Source: Eucommia ulmoides (lineage: Eukaryota; Streptophyta; Magnoliopsida; Garryales; Eucommiaceae). Taken from it: 64,000 nucleotides of DNA. The stretch is from assembly GCA_016647705.1 (NCBI GenBank), contig JAENRU010000084.1, forward strand, positions 141,001 to 205,000, given 5' to 3'. A program made the position numbers and the translations under genes. Shown here one piece after another: positions 49,332-60,373 of the stretch (its first letter is position 1; each line of letters opens with the position of its first letter). The notes beneath the pieces were generated by a model. The model was given only the letters and a program-made list of their open reading frames with translations, was not told where the DNA came from and did no database searches.

Positions 49332-49941
49332 GCTTATTAAAGTTGACACAAAAGAAGCAATCCAGTGTCGGCTTGTGGTCACGACTTCTTGATAGTCATG
49401 ACTCAAGCATAAGCCCATGTTTAGATCCAAATAGAAATGGATTTAGCCAAATCAAGCTCAGTTTGGAAGCTATTATTTCCTAAATCAGAAACAAAAATCA
49501 ATTTCAAGGAGAATAGTGTTAGGGTTTCAAGGGAGACGGCGGAGGAGAGTTAAAAAGAGAGAGAGAGAGAGAGAGATAATCGTACCAAAGCGCGAGCATG
49601 TTTCACCTTGAGCCTCTGGGGAATAAAAACAAAAACATTTAGGTAAAACAGAAAAACAATAATTAGTACACACAGATAAAAATTATAGTTAGAAATTCAT
49701 GTTATTTTAGGTGTTTTGGTGAAGTATTTTGGGAGAAGATTTGATTCTGTTATGGGATCTCTGAAATTCATAAGTTAAAAATTCTTGGATTTTTTAAATT
49801 GGATTTTGGGAGGCAGGGGTGCTGTAAAATGACATTAAATCAATACAAATTGAATTTTGAAATATTTACTCAAGCACCGGATTTGCAAATGAAACAATGT
49901 AATTCCATATCCAAACACACTTCAAGAGAATGATTCAATAC

Positions 49942-50511
49942 CTTCATCTGTAACAGCATTTTCCCAACCTCCAAGTCCAGTAGCAAACTGCTTGAGAACA
50001 GCCTATTGTGACATTGAGAAAAGAAGGGGGAGGAGGGATAATCAGCGACAAACAACACAGAAGAAGGTTACAGGGGGAATGATTAAATAGATTTAACAAT
50101 TACCTAATTAGCATTCACAAAGATACAATTTAATATCTCAAAACTTGGATCAAACTATAACATGAACAAATCAAACACTTTTCTATAGAATTGATTACAG
50201 TAATAGTTGGAGCATTATTGAAGTATGAACACAACATACAATCCACGCACACAAAAATTGAAGATGAAACGATGCAATCAGAGTCAACGATGGATAGAAC
50301 AAACTGAATACCGGACATATGCATTCTAAAGATGAAGAAACCACAACTATTTTTTATCTACAACTCAGTGAATCGAATTAGGGCTTGTCCGCCTCTGTGT
50401 GTGTGTGAATGTGTGTGTGTGTGTGTGTAAGAGAGAGAAAAATTCATACCTGTTGTTGCTTGGCGACCTGCTCACTGAGCTTTGTTGCTTGCTTTTTGTT
50501 TGGGCTTCAAT
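49942..50511 (-). pseudogene. Helitron cargo: exons 1-2 of an SH3P-like (BAR/SH3) protein
   Basis: Exon 1, complement(50450-50511), reads KQATKLSEQVAKQQQ up to a GTATGA donor. Exon 2, complement(49942-50002), after a TTGTGACATTGAG-side CAATAG acceptor (minus strand), reads AVLKQFATGLGGWENAVTDE up to a GTATTG donor. Together they match the N-terminus of plant SH3-domain-containing proteins (SH3P1-3; BAR-type trafficking proteins), including the known exon break after the QQQ. The expected start codon is ATT (50509-50511) and the next few codons carry an indel. The rest of the BAR and SH3 domains is missing. Upstream lies GC-rich leader-like sequence (50520-50760). Confidence 0.75.
50399..50428. 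repeat. (GT)n microsatellite
   Basis: GT-rich tract in the intron after the SH3P-like exon 1. Confidence 0.8.
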
Positions 50512-51276
50512 GATGACGGTGAAGGAGTTTAGTGGCAGTGGTGGCGACGGCGGCAGCCTTCGAAGAGGAGGAAGACGGGGGAGAGAGTGAGCACGATGGT
50601 GGTCGTCGAGGCGTAATTGATCGGCGGGGATTGGTGGTCGTCAAGAGAGAGATGGCGAGAGAGGGAATGAGAGGGCCAGAAGCAAGAGAGTAAAGGCCGA
50701 GAGAGAGTATGTAGAAGAGGAATTCAGTATAATCCGAGAATAGAGAGAAAATTGCTAGATTTCGGGGCAGTTTGGGTAAAGGGGTGACGAGATTTTGGGT
50801 AACAATTATAAAAAAGTGTTGAGATTTTAGGGTGGTTGGGTAAATTTTAATCTTTGACCCTTAGATCTAATCCAATCTGATGGCTCAAAATATCTCTTGA
50901 TATCATTCAATCTCGGCCGTTGGATATTCGATCCAATGGCCCAAAATGTCTCAAAATGTAATCTCAGCCGTCAGATATTCGATCCGACGACTCAAAATGT
51001 CTCAAAATGTAAATATGTTGTGATTTATAAATAGATAGTTAAAAATAAAAAATAAAAATATGAATGTTCACGGCCACATATATTTTACAGAGTATATTTT
51101 ATGTAAATTATGAAGAAAAAAAATATATGGTCAAATAACAAAACATTATTCTCTAAAACACATATGAGCTAAAAACTTTATCATAATAATATAGTTCTAT
51201 TTTATAATTTGTATATCTCTAGAGGACTCAATAATAAAATTCCATATATTGTCAAATAATAAAATTCCATATATTA

Positions 51277-52080
51277 CTAATATTATTAGTTTAAAGAATC
51301 ACAAAATATATATGTGACTTCTTGGGACAAATTTGAAAGAAAAAATATTAATTTACTTTTTTTTTCCTTGATATTATAGTAGTTTTTTTTTTTTTTTTTA
51401 AATACCACAATTATTGGTTAGGTATTTGCAGAATAAAAATTGATTTTTGTTTTTTTTCTATCAAGTAGATATCAACACATATCTCTGTTTTTCTTGTTTC
51501 ATACCTATCCACAACAAGGTCAACATGTTACCGGGGGAGAAGAAATCTACATGAATTGTTTTTGAATTATTCAACTTGGAAATACAAACTTTTACCTTCA
51601 TTAATATTTAATTAAAAGTCATCATCTCAATTGACCATGTATCCCCAATATTTGTGATCCAGAAAACAAAAAATAACTATGTCCACTCCAAAATAATAAT
51701 AATAATAATAATAATGCAAATCAGAAATACATTTGACCAGATTATGCACTTTGATTTTCAAAAGAAAGAAATAAAGGAAGTTTCGGTTGGATTCGCCTTC
51801 GGGTTTTCCACGAAAAACTGGTGGTTTCCACTTTGTTTTGTCATTTCTTTTTGTCTTGATCAATATCTGTGAGTACAAAAATTAGTAAGTCGAAAAATAA
51901 AAACTAATTAATTGTTGAAATTTCTCAACACTATGTTGTACTTTAAGTTATATATGTAATTTCAATACTCTAATCAATTTACGAATTTGATCCCCTTAAA
52001 ACATCTTTCTTCTTTAAATGATGAATTGCTCAATCCAATATCCCTAAAATCAGTCACAACGCGGTTCACAAAATATATTA
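51277..52080. repeat. Tandem repeat unit U1, unit 3
   Basis: Counterpart of 1481-2582, with a ~310-bp deletion close to its start: at about 51308 the sequence jumps from CACAAAATATAT to GTGACTTCTTGGGAC. No gene. Confidence 0.65.
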
Positions 52081-53450
52081 CTACTATTATTAGTTAAAAG
52101 AATCTAGAAATATATTACCAATATCTACACAAACGTAGAATGATTGAGAAGGCGTCCGGCCTTAAAGATCATATTTTTTTTATGCTGTGAATTACCACAA
52201 AGTACTGTTTTAAATTTCCATGTACCAATAAATACCAATTAGTTAAAATTGAAAAAAAAAAACTCCCATCCTAATCATTTTTTGAACTGATTAGTCTCAT
52301 TTTAAAAAAATCTTACATGATAAATTACCAATTTGCCCCTATTCATTTTAACCCTACCATCTCTTCCAAACACACATTATCTCTTCCGTCCCCACCAATT
52401 CTCCCGTCTACATCACCGCCGCTTCACCGGCAACGAACACCCTCCCCCTCCGTGTCACCTCCTCGTCACACTCCCTTATCGAGCGCTTGAAGCTTTCCCA
52501 CAAGATCCAAGAGCACCTTCAGCTCTGCCGCATTTAACTGCACCTCCTCCGAAATTTATCGCCGGCCAAAACCCTAGCCTTCTAGATCGTTTGGTTCCAG
52601 ATCCACGACTTGTTTGATGCTCGGCTGGACAATTAGGTGTGTTCTGATCAGGTGCATTTAACATGTACGATTCATTTGATGCTTGGCCAGACATCTTTGT
52701 TTTCTGCCGTACTTCATCACCGTTAGATTGTCCCATGATTGCCCCAGAAGTTATCCCTCATGTTTGGATGGAGTATTATATTCAACAAGCACAATCTTTT
52801 GGTTTTTATTGCAGATAGTCATATCGATTGATTAGAAGTTTAGGGATGAAAGTGTAACCCTATATATATTGATTAGAATTAAAACTTAGATTATTAGTGG
52901 TCCTAATTGGATAAGGGGATTATTGTTACTATTTTAATTAAATAGATAAATTTTAATTTTTCATAAATCAAAAATTTATTTATCCAATGATAGCTTCCTT
53001 AATTGGTATAATCAAGTGTATTTTATATATTTGATATTATCTACTTATATATGTGAATTTTGAGAATTGATTCAGATCTTAAAATTGTTTGAGCTATGTG
53101 ATTAGTTTTGTTTGGTTGTATAGAAAAATTAAATAAACGTTATTTGTAGCTTAATTAAATTACATGTGAACCTAGATTTTGTTCAGTGGCTCAAATTGAA
53201 TTGAATTGAATTAAAAGTGCATGATCATCGGAAGACATTTATACACATGTCTAGGGTTATTACATATTTTTTGTGATGCATTTGATCCCATTAAGTATAT
53301 GCTTGTATGGGGCATTATTTATTTTGTTTATATATATATAATGCATGTTAAACATACTAAATACGAAAACAATAAAATCTAAAATCCAAAATTTCTCAAA
53401 GCAAATATGAAGTTGAAAGTGGCAGTATATCAGATATGCATCTCCATGAT
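52081..53450. repeat. Tandem repeat unit U2, unit 3, with exon-like insert
   Basis: Near-identical to 2583-3965, including the GC-rich exon-like part (52350-52740). There a plus-strand frame (52333-52617) and a minus-strand frame (52476-52736) are both open; neither product is recognised. Homology ends at GATATGCATCTCC (53450). Confidence 0.6.
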
Positions 53451-53454
53451 ATCT

Positions 53455-55393
53455 CAAAACTTCTAAAATTATATTTCAAATAACATGATTATCCCAACAA
53501 TTTTAAAGTCAAATCAAAATTAACATATTAACCAAAAGTTCTTAAAATAAAAATTTAAACAAATAATGATCCCTAATAATTTTAAAGTAGAATTTAAACG
53601 ACACATTAGACCCAAATATTTCTCTAAGTATAATGAAATTTACTTTAAAATATATACGTGCAAAATTGGGCTTTATAATCCTTCCCCATAAAAAAAAATT
53701 CGTCCTGAAATTTAATTATCTTAAATGAATAAATGATGCATATATACTACCCACTAGTTAGGAGAAAAATGAATGCTAATTCATATAATTACTTGATACA
53801 TATGTACTATTACTAGTCATGTAAAATGACACCAAACTCAAATTCCAAATCGATTTCACCACTCAACGACTTATCCTATGGTCTACTACTAACACAACAT
53901 TCTAACACCAAGTCTACAGAATCTGTAACCAAAATTATGATACCAAATGTAACGACACAAATTCCCAGAGTTTCCAGTCGGTTTCTCCTTTTTATTCTTA
54001 CGGAGAAATAGAGACAAAAGACAAACTACTCCATCACCACACTTCCGCTACGCCGCTATGATAATAAAATAATAATAGATGTGATATCAACTTGCTATTA
54101 CCCAACCAATGATAAATATAAACTAACTGTCAATGTACATAAATTTTATAATTCACTAACTCAATATTCAACTATACCTATCCAACTTTTCTATAACTCT
54201 ACAAATGTTTAAACCACTAATTACCAAAAACTGCCCTGACTGCCTCAAAAGCGGCACAACTTTCTGACCTCACCTAATACCAATAGTGGACTCGTCTCTA
54301 ACCGGAGTACCTAGAACAAAATATTTTATCAGTGTACTGTCTTCATAATATAAAAATAATTTATGGATCAAGCGTATTTATCAAACATTGTTTTTTAAAA
54401 TAGAAGGTAAATATAACCACATAATGAGCAAAAACAAAATCCCACAAATATCATTATGATAAAACAATTGAATTTAAGTCAACTGGTCAAATTACTTTGA
54501 TATATAACAAAATATGCTAATACTTCCTAGAACGGAATATAATCACACTAAATAGTATCAAAATTTACAAATATCATCAAGATATAGCAACTGAATAAAA
54601 ATCAACCAATCAAACCACTTTTGTATAATAAAATATCAGAAACATATTTTTCTACTAGCCATATGATCATTTTACCTCACGATTGGGAGTTATAATGGTA
54701 CTGTAACTTGTACAACTGTGCAATTTAAGATTGCCATCACTGTTAGGGTCTTTCATTATTTTCAATGGTAGGAGACAACAAATGGTATAAACCACCATAT
54801 CATAATGATAATTATCATTACCATTATTAACAACAACGTATATCAACTTTCTACAAGACTTGTCCCTCTATCAAGTCACAACACAACATCCTACAGGACA
54901 TGTCCTTCCGTTAGGACCACCAACATCCCACAGGACATGCTCTCCATTTGAAGTTATAAAACTGTTCATTTTAATAAAAAATTTCTTTTTGATAATTTGG
55001 TACGAAAATATAATGTGACAATTTACATAAAAGACATTACACTCACCTTGATATTTGCATTACTTACTACGTTACCGTCATAACACTTATGGGTCTGGCA
55101 TCGCCTGTGAACCTAACAGTGACAGGGCCTAAACTAAGAATTTATCTAAATAAATATGAAATGCAATGCGTGAAATGTGTGATACTAAAATAAAAAATTT
55201 CTCATTCTCAAATTTTCTTAATTATATAAAATTATTAAACGACCAGATTCTTAAGTCAATATTAACTATACAAAAAATTATTATAACAATAATTACAAAT
55301 TTTTTCTGATTAATAATATAATCTATGGAATAATATTAAACAATTGTTTTATAATATTTACTAGTTAACAAAATACTAAGAATTATCATTTTA
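53455..55393 (-). mobile_element. Internally deleted Gypsy-type LTR element
   Basis: On the minus strand a long LTR-like stretch ends ...TGTGTCGTTACA (53941), followed by TTTGGTATCA, which matches the tRNA-Met primer-site core TGGTATCA. About 250 bp later comes TTTCAGGACGAATTTTTTTTT then ATGGGGAAGG (about 53690), resembling the end of Gypsy pol and a polypurine tract. After that the second LTR begins and is cut at the U2 border. Essentially all of gag-pol is gone. The right LTR appears to be broken by the CACTA element at 55394. Inferred from these signals alone. Confidence 0.45.
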
Positions 55394-55410
55394 CACTACA
55401 AGAAAAAAGG

Positions 55411-55740
55411 CTTTTTATCACAGTTAAAAAACATGATAAAAAAGTTTTTATCACAGTTTTTAGTCCCAGAACAAACCGTGATAGTATGCGGTGTGATTAA
55501 AAGTATGTTTTTTATCACAGTTAAAAACCGATATGGTTAATTTTTTATCACAGTTAAAAATTGAGATGGTTAATCCATCTAATATCACGATTTTCAAATG
55601 TGATTAAAAGGGTTATATATATGTGGTCAAAGTAATAAACGTGATTATTTTGACGATATTTATCTCGCTTTTATATCAAACTGAGATATTTACTCTCTTT
55701 TCTATCACCTTTAATAATAAAACAATCACATTTAAAAATT
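55411..55740. repeat. CACTA subterminal repeats (TTTTTATCACAGTT)
   Basis: The motif TTTTTATCACAGTT occurs at least four times in the first ~170 bp, with weaker direct and inverted forms (ATCACGATTTTCA, AATCACATTT) to about 55740. In En/Spm-type elements such arrays bind the element's accessory transposase protein; that role here is inferred. Confidence 0.75.
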
Positions 55741-55789
55741 GTGATTGTCTCTCATATCTATATTAAAAAAAAAAATAACAAAATAACAA

Positions 55790-55790
<1 letters not shown>

Positions 55791-55846
<56 letters not shown>
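55791..55846. repeat. (AAT)n microsatellite
   Basis: About 18 AAT/TAA repeats in the non-coding left part of the CACTA element. Confidence 0.9.
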
Positions 55847-56514
55847 TTACCCACCATTTTATGAAAAATACTATAAAAAATTAACTAAAAAAATAATTTC
55901 ATATTACCCAAACAATTAAAATATTAATCACATAAGAATTCTACATCAACATGAAAAACACAGATAACAATAAAAATCATAAACTTAAATTTCTATAAGT
56001 ATAAATGTCTAAAATATAAAATTTCTATCAAATATAAAACTAATAAAACCAATCTACCAAAATCTCGGTCATAGAGCATCCAAAGGTGAAGTTTAGCTAA
56101 TTTTTGACAACGGTTGATCCAAAAAAGAAGTCCTGCATCTAGGAAAAAAAAACAGCAACTTAAAAAATACACTTGCATCTAAAATTACACCTAGGAAAAA
56201 ATAAACTTGCTAAAAACAGCTACAAAAAAAAATAAAATTACTTAGAGCTACGGAAGAAAAAAGAAAAAACCAGCTAAAAAAAGCTACAAAATAGACTTGT
56301 AGCTACAAAAAAAAAAAACAACTAGAAAAAGAACTTACAGTTACAAGAAACCAACTCAAACAATAAACTTGAAGATACAACAAAGAACTTACTAAAAAAA
56401 AACTTTAAAAATAAAAAACAAGCTCAAAAAACTTATTAAACTTTATTTTTAGCGCTGTTCAAGGACTTGCACTAACAATCTTATGCAGAAAAAACATATT
56501 TATAGTTAAACATT

Positions 56515-56785
56515 TCTGCCAAACAACTGTTTTGCTGTAAAACAGCAATGATTTTGCTGCAAAAACAGGCAAAACAGTGCTGTGCACTGCTGTTTTTGCA
56601 GCAAAACAGCACTGTTTTGCTGCGCACAGCACTGTTTGCTGCAAAAACAGCAAAACCAGCGTTGTTTTGCTGCAAAACCAGCGCTGTTTTGCTGCAAAAA
56701 CAGCGCTGTTTTGCAACGCACAACACTGTTTTGCTGTTTTTGCACCAAACCCATTGCTGTTTTACAGCAAAAACAACAAGATAGT
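56515..56785. repeat. Palindromic GCTGTTTTGCTGCAAAACAGC array
   Basis: About a dozen interleaved direct and inverted copies of a GCTGTTTTGC / GCAAAACAGC core, spaced 8-25 bp, in the 3' non-coding part of the CACTA element just beyond the stop of the Ulp1-like gene. It gives open but repetitive frames on both strands (Cys/Phe/Ala/Lys/Gln-rich), which are not real proteins. A transcript would fold into extended hairpins. Confidence 0.85.
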
Positions 56786-56872
56786 AACGGTTTCGCTGCA
56801 AATACAGCAACACAGCTTAAACGTCTTACAAATGAATTATATATTCAAGATAATGACATACCTTTTCTGCAA

Positions 56873-59800
56873 TCACATTTGTTTTGACATATATTTAATC
56901 CATTCAACTCTCAATTCGTCTAATTCTTCTTCAGAGTAGGCATTCTTCCCATTAAACTACAAAATTTATTCAAATGAGTTAGTGAAAAAAAAAAAATCGA
57001 GAGATGCAAAGTGCAAAATAAATAAAAAAAATCATAATATTTTCGAGGGATGCAAAGTACAAAATAAATTAAAAACAAACAACTTATCTCACATTTTCTC
57101 GGAAAATAATGCTCTTATCTCTAATAATATCTTTCATGAATCTCATTACATAGAAACCAGATTTCAGAGCCGAAGATTGTTGAGGACACTAAATATAACA
57201 AAATTTGATGAGAACTGGTGTAACAACTATACTATTATATATATACATATTTATTTTATAGATATATATTGAAAAACATGTTTATCACCTGAATGCACTT
57301 CCACGTTGGAGTTTTTTTTGTCCTTGTTTTGGTCCTTTCTAATGTTCTAAGACCACTACATAAAGATTATGTGAAAAAAAATAGAAAAAAACAAACTTAT
57401 AAACATAAAAAGTTATGAGGAAAAAATGCATAAATAGTTGCCTACATAAAAGGTCGTGTAAAAGAAACACGAAATACAATAAAATGACACTTACGTGTTT
57501 ATTATGAATTCAAGAGTTGTATTTACTTCACCTGAACAACAGGGATCAAAATAGAATACCGTTAGAATTGATAGGTCAATAGCCAACAATATCCAGCGTT
57601 CCCTGAAAAGTAAAAAATGAAAATTACAAACAATGAGATTCACAATTCATGAATATTCTAAAACTAAAAACTCGATACATCTAAATTATAAGAGACCTAC
57701 CCAATATCAAATGGAATAATGAATAATTGGTCAGGTCTTGAAGTCTCTAATCTTCGTGCAAGCATTCCTGATTTTTCACCACTACCCTTGGATCTTCCAT
57801 TGCTAATGGACAACGGACTAACACATCCAAATTTTTCATCCAATTTGCCCCTCTTAATAATTCCATATAGATAACTGAAATCAAATAGCAAAATCATAAT
57901 CTTTTGATAACTTACCAATCTAAAAACAAACATGATGAATTCACAATAAAAAACAAAACAATTTTTTTTTTTTTTTTTACCTCATGTATAGCATGATGCA
58001 TGTAGCCGATACTTTGTTAAACTCACAAAAATACTCTAAATCAGATTTAGTAAGTTGGAGTGTTATGCTCTCTCCAAATATTTCTTTTACCAATCGAATG
58101 TTTACAACTTCATCATTTTTTAAAAGATCTATATAATTTTCCACAAAAGAATTTATGCAATCTAAGTTACCATCACCATTCGTCTCTCTCGAAGGTACCT
58201 GTGACATAACAAATCCAATATCAACACTCAATTGTTAAAGAAATAATCGAATGGTTTAGAATTTAATAATACAGAAGTTTAATACCTCATCAATGACTAC
58301 TATAAGATTCTTAGGCCAAGCCACAAGAGACCCCTCAGCATCTATAACCTTGTACATCTCGTCATGTACAGGCATTGGAAGAATAGCATCTCTCTTAATT
58401 GCACAATCCACGGAAACACGCATATAGAAATCCCCTAATGGAACATTGTGTATCATTTCATTTGCTCCAATTGTATCATATACGGTGCCATGAGCAACAA
58501 TATTTTCGATTGAGTTCACTGCCAACTTACATGCTTTGCTCTAAAACATTCTCAAACAATTTATATTATTAAAAATAGCATAAAACAAGCATATGAAACA
58601 CAAACTAAAAGTAACAAGGTGTGAATTAATGAATTACCTTTCTCACGATCAGTCTTGGTGCATTTTCATCTCTTTTTGGAGTATCTTTTTCTTTTGACAC
58701 GGATTTAACAAGTGGTATTGAATAATTGTGTAAAGTGTTAGAGCTCACATTATCAGACTCATGCATTTGGCGACTACTGGCACCCTGTTGTTTCATTGCA
58801 TGAAGTTCTTCTTGCAATTGTAACAACATTGCCTCCATCGACTTTTGTTTTTCCTAAAACTCAGTTTTCTTTATCCTTTTAGGCATATGAAAATAGACAC
58901 TTGGTGTCACACGACCTCCCACTCCCCTCACCCGACCTGCATGCTCAGGAGTTTCCAACGCAATGATAAGAACATCATTACTACCTTGAGTTTTTAAACT
59001 TCCATCTTGAACCTCTTGTGTCAACTTATCCTGTGAGATTATTATCATACAAAATGATAAGCACAGATAAAGTCAATACAAATATTTTAAATAAGTGCAC
59101 GAAGTAATAGAAAATACTATTCTTTCAACAGTCATCCTCGTCACATCATCATATTCTCCATCTTTATTTTGTCGAGCTTTCTTCCAATAAAAACTTCTAT
59201 CCAAAATTTCATTCCCTTCTACGTTAGGTTGCTATAAGAAAAACATAATAATTTCAAGATATAAAATAAATATATTGCAAAAGATAAGAGCTATGAAATT
59301 GTTTCTTATTCAATTTATATTTATAAAAACTTACACATTCTTGTACAAGTCTAGCATAGCCTTTTCGACTTAACCGATGGTTATATATATTTTTTGCTCG
59401 TCTTTCTCTTTGAAGCTCACTTAATTTCTACAATGTAAAATTTAACACGTGTAGGCCAAACATCAAATACATAATGTGACAATATAAAAAATAGTATCTC
59501 CAATGCATAAAGAACAAATAAAAAAATGTACCTTAAATTCTTCCGTCAATCTCTTTCTAACAAATTTATTCCATTGGCGTTGTTTGATGCACTTATATTT
59601 TTTTGGTGGATGTTTGAGAGCAATGGGGTTAGCCTCAAATGGACGTACATAAGTACTGGTAAGGTACTTCTTGAATGTCCTCCATTTTTCTCCAATCGAA
59701 GATAAACACTTCTTTTTTGATTTTGGATCGATAACATAGCTTAACTAAAAACCATTCATATATAACATAATATGAAAAAGGAGCAAATTATACAAAAATT

Positions 59801-60100
59801 AAAAAGGGTTACCTCCACAGTACTCCATATGTCGTTTTTTAACTTTTGTGGTACCTTCTGCCATCGATCATACTTGATTGGAACCATATTACGAGCCAAT
59901 ACTCCAAGATAACTTGTGTACTCTATTGCAACTGTTCCTATTGGTACTCCATTTTCGTTATATTCAACTACTTTCCTCACACCGCAACTTCTATCTTTGG
60001 TTAACTTGGGCAAAAATGTTGCCCCTCTACCAGTATTTTTGGTAGCACTTGTTAATGATCCTTCTCCAACCTCATTATTGAAAGGTTGACATCGATCCAT
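56873..60100 (-). CDS. CACTA accessory protein: Transposase_24 / DUF8039 / Ulp1-like
   Basis: Multi-exon minus-strand gene. Exon 1 (60100-59813) and exon 2 (about 59746-59533) carry the Ptta/En-Spm Transposase_24 region (GRGATFLPKL, YTSYLGVLARNMVPIKYDRW, IDPKSKKKCLSSIGEKWRTFK, RRAKNIYNHRLSRKGYARL). A coiled Gln-rich segment follows (58838-58640). Then a DUF8039-like domain (about 58534-58286: LAVNSIENIVAHGTVY…DAILPMPVHDEMY…GSLVAWP). Finally a Ulp1-like C48 peptidase region (58231-56873) with MLYMRYLYGII, ERWILLAIDL…VFYFDP, SGFYVMRFMKDI and a C-terminal EEELDELRVEW. The expected catalytic His (H-W) is Arg (ERW) and the expected Cys (ECGYYVM) is Ser (KSGFYVM), so proteolysis is unlikely. Intermediate exon borders are approximate. 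It probably accompanies the TNP2 transposase upstream. Confidence 0.8.
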
Positions 60101-60373
60101 CTAATGAGATCACAATATAGAACAAATAGCAAGAAGAAACAAGTGTAACTATTAAACATTATTACTCAAATGTAACTAAACTACAAGTGACCCAATTTTA
60201 AAGTTAAAAACTTCGATTTCACATATTGACATTTGTTTCAACAAAAGTATTACCTTGCATAAAAATATGAAGAAATATAAAGGACAATTAAAAAGTAAAC
60301 AAATACGATAAGGTAGAAACCAAGCAATCCTGAAAGTAAAGCCTATTATTAATGAAGTATGACAATATATTGC

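Larger units (their letters stand above)
43750..51035 (-). mobile_element. Helitron 2 (non-autonomous, minus strand) with captured exons
   Basis: Read on the minus strand it starts A|TCTATTTATAAATC (51035) and ends with the perfect 8-bp hairpin CCCGTGCC-TTCA-GGCACGGG, then TTATGCC and CTAG|T (43750). Copies of T1 without it (1275 and 17000) show the empty site AAGA|TGTTTAAA, so insertion was exactly between A and T without duplication. Length 7286 bp, of which 1683 bp is a later solo LTR. No Rep or helicase motifs. On the sense strand it carries, in order, fragments like SH3P, RPT6 and an SR splicing factor. About 200 bp at the 5' end and about 1.2 kb at the 3' end are shared with Helitron 1. 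Confidence 0.9.
42367..51268. mobile_element. TIR element T1, copy 3 (split by Helitron 2)
   Basis: The left end GGTTATTATTATTTAGCCCT begins at 42368 and the right end ...AATAATAAAATTCC stops at 51268. It is flanked by ATATATTA at 42359-42366 and 51269-51276. Removing Helitron 2 leaves about 1.6 kb, matching copies 1 and 2. It contains a (TC)n tract at about 42903-42933 and the same CT-rich then T-rich layout. No transposase. Confidence 0.65.

Noticed and set aside
56459-56939. Overlapping Cys/Phe/Gln-rich ORFs on both strands
   Set aside because: All arise from the palindromic GCAAAACAGC array.
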